NCBI GenBank assembly: GCA_014529385.2
Contig: CM043963.1
Coordinates: forward strand, 98,967,912-99,031,911
Source: Adiantum capillus-veneris
Taxonomy: Eukaryota > Streptophyta > Polypodiopsida > Polypodiales > Pteridaceae
Length of the DNA: 64,000 bases
Direction: 5' to 3'
Part shown: piece by piece, positions 41,031 to 51,828 of the stretch
How positions within the stretch are numbered: position 1 is the first letter of the stretch
Layout: each line of letters opens with the position of its first letter
Program-made: the position numbers and the translations under genes
Notes under the pieces: generated by a model
Seen by the model: the letters and a program-made list of their open reading frames with translations, nothing else
Database searches by the model: none
Told to the model about the DNA's origin: nothing

Positions 41031-43850
41031 GGATCCTGTAACTCCAATTTCAGAAGTTAGCGTCTTTTTAGTATTGAAAGCCGAAATGAAGCTTTTAACT
41101 ATCCAAATGACTTGAAAATTGAAACATGAGCTATTCAGGGCCTAAGGATGCAAGGTAGGTGAAAAAATATGCAAAATGGGCTCAAAATCATGTTGGAGAC
41201 ATCATACGCGTATGATGTTTTTTGTGTCAAAATGACTTCATATTGGTTGTGCTTGTAGCTGATAGTGTATACATGAGTATCATATGCTTGGATTAAAGTT
41301 TGGATCCCATTTGGTCAAGTTTTGGCCAGTTTAGTCCAGTTCCGGCTCTTGGCAAAATTTTGAAAGGGATTTGGATTTGATGATCCAAATTGGATAAAAC
41401 TTGGTGGTTCACTTTCAAATGGCATGTAGATCACTTCTGTTTGGTGGTTGAAGCCCTGAGGTGGCAAAATCACATAGTGAGACATCATACGCGTATGATG
41501 TCTTTAGTGTATTTTTGGACCAAATTTCTCTATAAGCTTGGATTTGGCTTTAGATAGGCTTATTCAGTGGATTTATGAAGTTTGGATAGATTTTGGGCTA
41601 AAAATGGCTCTAGAGACATCATACGCGTATGATGTCTTTTTCATCAATTTTGCATGGGATTGGTTCTGTGGACTCCCCATGTACTAGTGAAGGACTATAT
41701 CTACTCAAATCTTGGTTTGGACTTGAGTATGTTGGATTTGGGCCAAAAATAGGCTTTAGGTGAAGGATTTTCCCTCAATTGGGCTAATGGGGTGATCCTC
41801 TTGACCAAATGGTTCCAAATTTCATATGTAGCATGTATTAGATATATATAATGGATGTGTGATGACAAATGAGCAGTTTTGGCTCTGTAAGTGCAAATAG
41901 ACATCATACGCGTATGATGTCTTTTGTGTCAAAATGGTGCTTTTTGGTTCCAGATAGCTTGTAGATGTGTTAATCAACAATCCTACAAAGTTTCAATGAG
42001 TTTGGAGTTATTTTGACAAAATTAAGACCAAAAATCAATTTTATGGCCTACTTTGCGTCTTTTTGGTTTTCCTTGGGTTTTCTAACTCCAATTCTCATGA
42101 TACTTGGTTTATAGGATGTGATTAACATGTGGAATGAGGCTATGCACTCAAATGTTGAAATGGATGTGAAATTCATGCTGTGAGATATCATACGTGTATG
42201 ATGTCTTTTCTTGAAATGTTGGTCTTTTTGTGCAAAGAATGCTTTGTGCTAGTGCCCTAAGCCCTGCTAACTAGTTTTCAACTTAAAAAGTCATTAGTTT
42301 AGCTAAAAAGCCCTCTTATAGGCATTTCAGTCTCCGAAGTCGTCTTTTTGCCTTGGAGTTGAATTTCTTCAACTTTTCTTCTCGAGAGTTGCATTTCCAG
42401 CTCATTGGATATGTTGTGAAGCCATCTATTTGGTTGAACTTGACTTTGGCTTCCCGTTCTCCATCTTTCTCCTTTTCGATGCCCGAAAGTGTCTTTTTCA
42501 CCATCGGTAAGTGAATCAGCTTTCTTTTGGGTTTTGCTTGCAAACATAAGTCATCCATGTATATTTGAAGCTGCTTGTGAAGTTTCATTTTATTCGGTCG
42601 TCAATTTCAGCCGTTATGCCAAAATGACGCTTTGTGTGTCCGCAGCCGAATCGGTTGTTCCGACCTACTTTTGGTGGTCCAAACCTGGAGAAACTCCATG
42701 GTTGCATTGCCCTCGATGTTGTTAAGCTTCCTGAGAAGTTTTGTGTCATTTCGACAACTTTTTCCTGTTTGCCTCTTGCAGGCTCTGTTGACCTAGGGTT
42801 TTTCCAGTCGTTCTTTCTCGAGCTTTGAGTGTTAGAAACCCATCTTCTATACTAGGGTAACCCACCTATAAGTTCTTGCAAGGTTTGATTAGGCGGTTGT
42901 GCCACTACCTAGCATTCTACCGCATTCCCCGTTTGCTCTTGTTTCTTGGTTTTGGTCAGTTTTCGCGACAAAGGTTAATGATAAGCATCAAAAGCTTATG
43001 GCAACGAGTCTACCTCTCATGTCTGGTGTCCTCTGAGCTCTCGTAGCAGTCGTAGAAGACTGTAGAAGATTGGATGCTCCTGTGTGCTCCTTGCTCTCTC
43101 CAAAAAGGTAATAGTGGAAATGAGCTTGAAAGTGAAGTGAAAAATACTTAACTTCGGACTTCCCGGATCACTTGTTACCAAATGTGACATGTGCTCCTAT
43201 CTCGTCGTGAAATGCACTTTAGGATTTGAAATTTCTCAATTTGGACTCCGTTTGACCTGTTTGTGAGAAATCTGTCCACTTTGCCAAAATTCTGTCATTT
43301 CGGGCTTTCCGCAACTTTTCCCGAATTGTACTCAAGTTTTACCATGGGTTGCCCTTGTCATTAGGATCATCACCATCTATTCTTTTCTTTTTTCTGATCT
43401 CGTTTCACCTGCTTTTTTATTTTTCTTTTACTTTTATCAAGAAAATCATAAAAAATAAAGAAAAATAGCAAATTGAAGCCAAAAAATTCCAAACATACAC
43501 AATAAATAGCTGGTAACTCTGTGTATATGAATATACAATTATTTGTGATTTCTGGACTTGGATTACCATTTTTTTCCACTTTTTAGCTCCAAAAACACTC
43601 TTATTTAGTGATATTTACACGTCTAGAGACCCAAATTCATCATTTGATCTCTTCTTGTTGCAAAACAAGGTATATAAGGGCATAAATATTATCAATATCC
43701 GCAATCAAACATAAAAATTGCAAAATCATGTAAGACACTGCCCTTGTAATATAATTTTTGTTTTTCTTTGTTTTTGGCGCTTGTAGCTGCTTTGTAACTC
43801 CTGTATACCTGTATACCTCCCTCCCTCCTAGTCTGAGTCCTCCCGGACGA
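41031..43850 (-). other. Non-coding spacer between pol stump and extra ORF
   Basis: Counterpart of 5411-8231, aligned along its whole length, with the palindromes near the extra ORF. No protein-coding gene is supported. Confidence 0.75.
41199..42205. repeat. Five palindromes in the spacer (second copy)
   Basis: Copies at 41199-41218 (20-bp form), 41481-41502, 41615-41636, 41900-41921 and a degenerate one at 42184-42205 (two changes). Each sits at the position homologous to one in the + copy; four of the five cores are unchanged while surrounding DNA has point differences. Confidence 0.9.
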
Positions 43851-44896
43851 CTATGAAGTGTCTGTGGGCGAAGCATTGTAGTTGTTTTGGTCATAAGTTC
43901 TCAATGCAATTGTAGAGCGATGATACAACAGTCTTTCCAATAAAGCTGCTCTTTGTTTGATTGAAGGATTGGTGGTCGGGTTTTGGGTTGGTTTTGGCAC
44001 TTCGGTAGTAGAATCAGTAGATGGATTCTTCTTTACTTTGTTGTTCTTTTTTACAATCCAAATCTGCTTCCGCTTCACTTGTGCTTGCCACAAACTCTTT
44101 GCGACCCAAACCTGCTTTGTTCTTTGTGTTGATTTCCTCGACTTGAAATACCTAGGAGTTTCCGTTGATTGTACTGAAGGGAGTTCCTGTTTACAAATCC
44201 TTGGGATCCAAATTTGCTTGCTATAGCTTTGTGCCGTCATGAACTTCTTTGGAATCCAGATCTGTTTCACTGTCCTTGATTGTCTGGAATCACTCTGTTG
44301 TCTGGTATTGAAGACTTTGTTTTCCACCTTTGTGTTCTCTGGCACAACCTTTTTTGGTCTCCATACCAACTTTGACTCCGTTTTTTCCCAAGTTTGAGCT
44401 GTTATATTATTGCTTGTCTTCCTTATCCTCTGTTGAGAATTCCTCGTTGAAGAGTAATCCGGTTGTATAGAAACTTTTGGTTGCCATTGCTTCTTCTTTT
44501 TCTCTGGTTGTTGTTTACCTTTGTCTTTGGATTCGTCCTTTGGAGTTGGCTCTTCTCCTTTGGTGAACTTAACTGATTGACTTTCACCTTCGTATTTGAT
44601 AAGCACTGATTTAGAACTCCAGTCAATCATTGCATTGTATTGCTTCTGCCATGGTTGTCCTAGCAATAATGGATGTTGTGTAGCTTGGTCTTCAACCACG
44701 TTAAACATATGAGGATACACATACTGGTTAATCTGTATATGTAAAACTGTGCATCCGACAGTTTTGATTGAATTCTCAGAGTAACTCTTTAACTCTTGCT
44801 TGGCAGTTTGTAGTTTAGTGTCATTTGTCAATTGTCTATACAAACTGAGTGAAAGTAGGTTAGTTTGAGCTCCTGAATCCAATAGTGCTCCGGCTT
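43851..44896 (-). pseudogene. Second retropepsin-like domain and Trp/Lys-rich tail (second copy)
   Basis: Starts with the ALLDSGAQTNLL motif (the first codons are replaced by the inserted LTR fragment at 44897-45146) and has LLLGQPWQ and IDWSSKS. The tail has repeated KQIWIPK, KQVWVAK and RKQIWIVK-like units and closes at 43851. It is open where the + copy has TAA 5090, showing that the true C-terminus is here. The 250-bp insertion changes frame, so the domain is cut from the rest of pol. Confidence 0.72.
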
Positions 44897-45146
44897 CTAT
44901 GTGTGGTAAGTTCCTACGAGCTTCGGTGTGAGTTTTCTTCCAACTCGTGTGTCGGAATGGAGCGTGCAGCATATCTATAGAACCACAACGAGTAGAGCTA
45001 CACATTGGTACCATCGGGGTCAAGTTTCGATCACCTGTATTTTTTGGCCTGTCTTCATACGCGTTTACCGCACGGAGTGGTTATAGGTTGAGTTTGCAGT
45101 TCAAGTCTTTAGGGTGTTGTTCTTACCTAGTGTATAGACTTCCCCT
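44897..45146 (+). repeat. 250-bp LTR fragment inserted in pol
   Basis: This block is absent from the + copy (between bases near 4365) and is the reverse complement, relative to the element, of LTR bases about 37077-37331. Microhomology of 3-5 bases (GGCTT, TTGAT) marks both joints. The length is not a multiple of three, so it breaks the reading frame and brings a TAG. Confidence 0.88.
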
Positions 45147-46074
45147 TGATTTGGTTGGTTCCTACTTTGCATTCAATGATGGGTTCTTCTTTGTCATTAT
45201 CCATTTTTGTTATACTGACTGCATTTATTCGTATTGCTCCTTCATTGTGCTGTTTCTGACGTAGTAGTCTTCTTTTCTCCATTCTTTCCTTCGCCTCGGC
45301 TTGCGCTTCCTCCAAAATCATTTTCTTTTTCTGGACACGCAGCTTTTCTTGATGTATTTTGAGAAGCATGTCTTGGGTTAGCGGCAAAAGATACTTTTTC
45401 ACTCTGCATCCACTAATCCAATTGGGCATTTCTTCTCCGTCTAATGTAGCAAGCTTGACGGCTCCACTTGGTGATAGATCTTTAATCACCAGAGGTCCCA
45501 TCCCTCGCTTTTTAAGCTTCTTAGCATGCTGTTTCAGAGTGTAAACTAGGACATAGTCCCCAACCTTAAACTCTTTAGTCCGCACATGCTTATCAAAAAA
45601 TTCTTTTTGTCACCTTTTTTGAGCGTAGATAGAAGCTACTGCTTTTAAGCGAAGCTCGTCTAGCTTTTCCAGGTCATCTATTCTATCAGTTTCTTTTTCG
45701 AGTGTAGTTCTCAGCATGAAGTACGGAACCACGTCGTACCCGTCCTTGTCGCAAAATTTCATTGTGGGACCATCCGGGATTGCACAATTATCTAGGGTTG
45801 CTAGAATGTGTGTCCATTCTAATGGTTCAAGCGTGTCCTCTGGAAAGGGTTCTCCTATATAAGTTTCGTCTTCGATAGCCCTTTCTAAAACATATTCTTC
45901 TCGCCTCAGACTTCCACATTTTGAGGCTCCACACATCCATAACTCCTTGGGCTTACCTAACCAAGCTGGAAATTCGGATCCCGCCAAAGTAGCTGAATCA
46001 AACTCCTCTACCGGTGTTCGGTTCACATCTTTGTAGCTATGGTCTTTCAGGTTCACACGTGTAGTGGTTTCCAT
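45147..46074 (-). pseudogene. pol: pol stump with RT, RNase H and integrase deleted
   Basis: The 5' part (46074 to about 45690) matches the first 110 residues of the + copy pol; it then jumps at CTGA (45686-45689) straight to the integrase C-terminal region (RIDDL.KLDELRLKAV). The missing part is 331-3825 of the + copy, 3495 bp and in frame. A CGA-to-TGA change stops the frame at 45610, and the remainder to 45147 carries GDYVLVY and the basic helix before the inserted LTR piece. No catalytic RT or integrase residue remains, so the element cannot copy itself. Confidence 0.88.
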
Positions 46075-46101
46075 ATTTCTCAGGTATATGTGATCGTAGC
46101 C

Positions 46102-47022
46102 CTAATCCTGGACCATTTTCAACTGTCTCATGAATGGTCTTCCCAGTATGATATCATAGTTATTCTCCTTGCCAAAATCGACAATAGCAAAAGTATGTTC
46201 GTATTCAATGCCGCAAGAAGTCACTACGACTTTCTCTAATAACCCCATAGGTTTCTCCATGTGTCCATCTGCTAATTGGAGTTTCAACCTAGTCTTCCTT
46301 ATTGCTGGTTTCCCCCATTTTTTCTAGATTTCTTTTGTAGCAATGGCTACCCTAGCTCCGCTGTCTAGTATTGCCATCGTGTTCACTCCTTGGAATTCAA
46401 CTGGTAAGGTTGTATTCCCCTCTTCACCTTCGCAATACTCTCCGACCTTGTTTAAGGGTACAGGCCTAGCGTTCTTTTGTGGTTTACTCAGCTCTTGTAT
46501 ACCCTCTTGCAGTCTCGATGTTGGGTCTTTTATCCCAAATTTCTCCAAGCATTTTCCTACAGTGGTCCACATATGTGGTCTTAGCCTCAAAAGCTCAGCT
46601 AGAGTGATAGTGGTCCACATATGTGGTCTTAGCCTCAAAAGCTCAGCTAGAGTGATAGTGCATGTCACTGGTGTTGACAAGATCTCTATCAATCCTTGCG
46701 AGTCCATGACTTTTTCTGATGAGATTCTTCGTGAGGGAAGTGCTCTAGTCTCGGATTTTGCTTCATACTCTCCTAAGTATGAAGGTAAGGTATTCAGTGA
46801 GTGAGGTTTGCTCTCCATTGTTCTAACAGAGCCCCCATCTCCCCAGTAAGATTGCAGATCCAAGTCCACTTGAGATCCTGCCTCAAATTCCACTATGGGA
46901 GGATTCTTGATGTCCTTTTCCCAATTTGTCTGATTAGCTTGGCAACTTAGCTCGTTTGCAAAGTTTGCCTCTCTCACTTGTTTCCAAAATTCATTGTAAT
47001 CCTCATCTCTTCCGTAAGACCT
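46102..47022 (-). pseudogene. Protease 1 region of gag-pol
   Basis: In frame with gag. Contains a retropepsin-like core with AILDSGARVAIA (DSG at about 46360) and, after a TAG at 46324, the second half DIILGRPFMRQL (near 46145). A TAG at 46102 follows. This is the normal protease position upstream of RT. A 16-codon tandem duplication at 46561-46656 lies just upstream of the active-site strand. Confidence 0.75.
46561..46656. repeat. 48-bp in-frame tandem duplication
   Basis: Two identical 48-bp units starting AGTGGTCCACATATGTGG at 46561 and 46609, coding for a repeated LRLRPHMWTT-containing segment. Confidence 0.95.
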
Positions 47023-48132
47023 CTATATGACTGGATGAAAACTCTCTATCTCTTGATCGGTTGTGTTCAATACTATGCGGTCATCCTTGTGTGTATTTTC
47101 AGGCTTTTGTGCACTGGGAGTCTTTTCAACTACCCGTGAAACGATAGTCTCTTGCTGAATTGGGTTTTCCGTTCCACAATTCATTGTTTCTTTTGGTGGT
47201 TCTAATAAGGCTTGTGCAGTCTCGATCATTCTCTCGCACATTTCAATTCTCTGCTTTTCCAATTCCGCGTTTGGGTATGTCATCCACCTCTGTTCTTGTG
47301 TTTGGTTGTTCTTTAACCTAGCTTCGTAAGCTCTCATCAGTGCGTCCAATGGTTCGTGTACTTTGTCGACTAGCACTGATCCCCCTGAGCTTAAGCTCGT
47401 TGTTTCTTTGATACTCTTTTGTTTCGTTCTTTCCGGGCTCATCTCTCGTTTCCTGTTTTGACTCTCAAGTTTTTCTAATCTATCTTTAGTTCGATTTAGT
47501 TCCTCAGCTAGAATAGCGTCTTCACGTTCTTTTCTCAACTTCATGCGTGCTTTTCTAGCTTTCCATGTGTTTCTTTGACTCCGCGGTCCTTGACTAACCA
47601 CTTCAGTCGCTAACTTTCCATTCTTAGGTTCTCTAGTGGTTTTCTTAGCTTGAGCTCTAGTAACAACTTGCGTTGGTATCAGAGTTTCATTTTCAGACCC
47701 ACTGCTGGTAGGAATAGTTTCTAGCATATTCAATGTCGTCTTTTGCACTTTGTTTGGATTCTTTGAACAATCCTCAATGAAGTGAGTAACCCCACACTCA
47801 GTGCAATAAGCGTTAATTCTAATGATTTCCGTATGTGGACAAACATTCATCAGATGGTCACCTCCACACTTGTAACAGGGTCCTAGTGCTGGTCTTGGTC
47901 CCATTTGATTCGTCCTTTGTGGATAGGATGGTCTTTGTCCTGTTAACCCTCCATGAGCTATGAACATCAATGTTCTTGCGTCCAAATTGTAGCTCTCTTC
48001 ATCAGAAGCACTTATAATTGTTGGTATTCCAACATTCCCAATCATGCCCCATGGTTCTAGTTGTTTGGGTTCTTCTGGTGGGTAATACACAGTTGGAGAC
48101 ATGTGTGCACCAGATTCTTCATAATAGGCTTG
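47023..48132 (-). pseudogene. gag: gag, C-terminal part with two zinc knuckles
   Basis: Continuation of gag after the DNA transposon; CAA at 48130-48132 is in phase with the same codon at 58165-58167. Two knuckles, CYKCGGDHLMNVC (about 47876) and CTECGVTHFIEDC (about 47805), have C-x2-C-x3-H-x4-C spacing, one residue shorter than the classical C-x2-C-x4-H-x4-C. A long Lys/Arg/Glu segment with coiled-coil character follows. The frame stops at TAG 47023-47025 and reopens at once in the same phase into the protease region, so gag and pol were one ORF. Confidence 0.82.
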
Positions 48133-48142
48133 AACAGGCACT

Positions 48143-48215
48143 CATTAGGAGAAATATGAACCTTGTATGGGCCTTGTAAGGAATCCTAATTTTTAGGGAT
48201 TAAGGCTAATGTTGT
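48143..48215. repeat. Left terminal inverted repeat
   Basis: Pairs with 58086-58158 over the outer 20 bp with two mismatches, and with a GGGATTAAGGCTAAT segment further in. Confidence 0.75.
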
Positions 48216-48544
48216 GTGGGGTTTAGGGGACAAGGGCATTGAAGAAGGTAGTTTTGAGTAGGCTTTTCTAGCCTTTTTTTTAGACAAATGTAGGATGTGG
48301 ACCTAAAAGGTTGCTTTCTCTCTCTAGCTTTTTTTTAAAGTGAAGGAAGCATAGGGGTGTGTCCACATCAGCAATTCCGTGGGTCAAAAAGAGTCAAAAT
48401 TTGACTTTTTAAAATAAATTTATTTTTATTTGTTTTTTACTTAAAACTCCCTCCCAACATATATACATATCCAAAAATCATTTTTTGACCCATTTTTTAA
48501 CCCACAAGCTTAGAAAGTCCATTTTTTCAAAAATCTTTTCCCCC

Positions 48545-48720
48545 AAAAAGTAATAAACATTTTGTTCTCTCATCCTCCTCCCTCCTCTCTCCCTCTCCCT
48601 CTCCTCTCCCTCTCTACCCCTACCTTCCTCCTCCTCCCCAATCTCTCCCTCCCCTCCCTCCCTCCTTCTCTCCTCCCATCCTGCTCGGCCTCTCTACCCT
48701 TCCCCCTCTATCTTTTCATC
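48545..48720. other. Pyrimidine tract upstream of the transposase
   Basis: About 170 bp of almost pure C/T on the + strand directly before the first exon, a plant 5'-UTR-like composition; it may be core promoter or leader. Apparent Pro/Ser/Leu frames here are compositional. Confidence 0.5.
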
Positions 48721-48746
48721 ATTTGCTTCCTCACGCAACAGCTTCC

Positions 48747-51629
48747 ATGGTGCTCACGGACATCACAAATGGTTTGCTTCCACCACCATGTACTCCGCAC
48801 ACCAAAAGCATACATATTCGCTTAGCCACGGCATTTGCACCGAAGACCACTAGTGAAGGTGATCAAAGGTCATCACAGGAACGTCGCACCGCTTGTGAGA
48901 CCAATGTTGACATTTGGGTGGATGGCCATTTGTACCCTTACGATCCTATAAGCCGCTTCCATCCACCGTTTAATAGCCTTTCCACATTTCTTCAATTTCT
49001 TGGGAGGGGAGAAGCAGGCTTGTTAGGCTATTGCAAGCGGTTGTGTATGGGTGCAGGTGCTTCTTTGTATATGTGGATGCACGAATGTCAAGATCTTCAC
49101 CTCAAGACGACGGCATTACAAGAGAGTGTTGCCTCTTCGGAGAGGGTAGTTAAAAGTCTTGAACAACAAATGCAAGAAAAGGAGTCCCACATCCAGATGC
49201 TTACCAACACCATCACATACTTGAAAGAAACACCCCTTGGTGCAAGGGAACGCAAACGCCCGTATTCATCCATTGAAACTCTTGCACATTCCGGAGGAGC
49301 ATGCAAACGACGAGTAACAGCCACAAGGTGATTTGGTCTTTACTTGCATGCTGCATTCTTACTTCACACTATTTTCTAACATTTATGTTTATTTGTTGCT
49401 AGAAACTTCATCCAGGAGGCATGGGGTGGAACAAGCCAAGATAATCGAGTCAACTTTCTCACTAGTTGTCTCAATACCGAGGACGTTATTTCTATCTTAC
49501 AATCACCTGGAGGTAAGCACATTAAGGATGCAGTCACCAAGGACCTTATGCGTAAATTAAGAAATGTGGTTAATGATGATGACGTTCAACAAGCTTGTGA
49601 TGAGGCTGGAATCAGCACCAAAGCCTATCAGGCTATTTTTCAACTCCTAAAGGATGCCCTCAAAGAACATGGCATTGTGGAAAACCTATTTCCCGTTCCT
49701 CACAAGGTCAAGCTCGCAAAGAAGGCCACAAACGAAGATGTGTTCTCCCGCATTGGGACATACCTACACATTGAGGACACAATGCCAACTTCCCTTTATG
49801 CTTCGTGCGCAACAAAGACAAGGGGAAAAGGTAAGAAACAATCCATAAGACCTTCGAATAAGGGCTTTCCTTACACAATGTGGAACAATATTTTCGTGGA
49901 TCTTAGAAGGTTTCAAGAAGCCATGCTTAGATTTTACGAGTTACCTGAAGAAGGTGACACACTTTACTTTTTTCTTTGGTATTATTCTTTTCATAGAAGC
50001 TGAAGTTTAAGGTCTTAGCACTATTTATTTTGTAGTGCTTGGCACAAAAGTCGCTTTTGTGCTGAAACTCGATGAGTGTCAAATAGTGAAAGGCCGAAGG
50101 TTAGAGAGGCTAAGTGTCACTCTAATGAACGAGGCCCTTCTACAAACCAAGCGAAGGGATTCAGTCGAGCCATATCCCACCCTATCTTTTAGCGTGCAAT
50201 CAGAGAAAGACATTTGGTGGTTGGGTGCTATTGAAGTGCCCAAAGAGACCAATGGAGTACTTTCGTGGATTTTTGAGAGAACTCCATGGATCACAGAAGT
50301 AATACACTCCCAAATTGCAGGTCAGAAGTTGGAGATTGAGGGCTTTGGTAGTTATGATGTGGAGTGGCACTTAGGTGGGGATTTGAAGACCATAAAGTGT
50401 TTGCTTGGCTGCAAACAAGGGGCTTCTTCTCTCATGCCTTGTCCATTTTGCACTCGAGGGTACAAACCTAATGGACAAAAATCACATAAGAGCACTGCAA
50501 AGGCCAGTTACATGCTTCCATGGCAAGGGCATGGAGAACAAGGGTTAGATTGTGATGATGTTGGAGATGAAGGTAGAGAATGGGAAGCGTCTATTCTGAG
50601 ATGTCCCATGCTCAATGCCCCAGACCGTGATCAAAAGGACCACACTTGGAATCCAATCTTTCGATTTTCTCTATCGAATGTACATTTTTGTACATTACAC
50701 GCATTCATGCGATAGGCTATTGAAGCTCCACATTGACTATGCTTTCACAATGAAACCGTTGGAAAAGTCCCAGGAAGCGATCGAAAGAGTGGAGGTACTC
50801 TTGAATTCCATTGGCTGTCATGGTGGAAATGTGTCTATAGTTGCTGCAAAGAACACAGGGGAGGCCCATGAAATTGCTCAACAAGTGTCAATGAGTGGAC
50901 AAAAAGCTAGACACTTTTTGAAGAAAGTTTCCCAAGGAAAGCCAAGTCGATATGATGCTCAAAGCAGCTCCAACCAGCAGGCAGGTAACCTTTGGGAGCT
51001 TTGGAAGGAGTTATGCAAAGCTACTACTGACAATAATTCAAATGGTGAGCTTGCAAACAAGCGCAAGCAAGTTTGTGCCCATTTTGACAAAATGGTCAAG
51101 CTTATGAGCCTTAACAGCACAACAGAAGAACAACGGCAATCATTTCAAGAAGCTTTGGCGGATTTTACCAAGGTCTTCACCCTTTCTTGGGGTGAAAATA
51201 ACATCACACATTACATGGTAAGTCATTCATGGTGTATTCATTACAAGGGATTGTTTTTATTTACTAATGTGGATCGTTTGCTCATGTGAACAGCATATCT
51301 TGTTTGCGCATGGTGCATTTTTTATGCACAAGTATAGATCGCTTGAAATTTTTAGCACTCAAGGCATGGAGAAGTCCCATTATCGAGCAAGGGGAGTGTA
51401 CTTCAAAAATACTCGACATGGTGGTGGAATGGTGCAATCCAATTATTTGGAGGAGATGTTCAACTGGTTTTTTCGCACAACATTTGCTCGTAAGCTCACA
51501 ATGGAGCGTGCGCGACAATCGAAGATTGCTATTGAAGTGCGCAAATGGAGTCGTCAAGAGCATAGCAACAAGTGGCAAATGTCGCAAGGTCCCACCAAGC
51601 ATGCTGCATGGCGGCGATGCAGAGTGTGA
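48747..51629 (+). pseudogene. Candidate DDE transposase, four exons, one frameshift
   Basis: Exons 48747-49327, 49403-49953, 50036-51217 and 51294-51629, joined by GT-AG introns of 75-82 bp that keep phase (donors GTGATT, GTGACA, GTAAGT). ATG 48747 was chosen as the first Met of the open frame. Exon 1 ends in a coiled coil (ERVVKSLEQQMQEKESHIQ). Exon 3 has KLDECQIVKG, then GGDLKTIKCLLG..., PCPFC and a Leu-rich segment; exon 4 has HILFAHG and STQGMEKSHYRAR. This order of Asp, G-D-L-K with a nearby CxxC, and a final Q-G-x-E resembles large transposase-like proteins found in plants and animals and suggests a DDE triad. A one-base frameshift near 50712 separates LHAFMR from LLKLHIDYAF. I cannot name the superfamily. 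Confidence 0.6.
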
Positions 51630-51828
51630 CAAGGATCAAAGTGGATACTGCGCGAGTCACTAAACGTGAACGCAGGGTCCAACTCTTAGCGACATGTTTA
51701 TTTAAAAAATAATACTTCTTTTAAAAAAATTAGTGTGAACAGGGCCCTTTTTAAATGGGCCCTTATAAATATTGCATGCTCTCATAAATCACTCATTTCT
51801 TAAGAACAGGTGAGCTCTTACCAACGAA

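Noticed and set aside
48562-48825. Pro/Leu/Ser-rich open frame before the transposase
   Set aside because: Produced by a pyrimidine tract; the real exon uses another frame starting at 48747.
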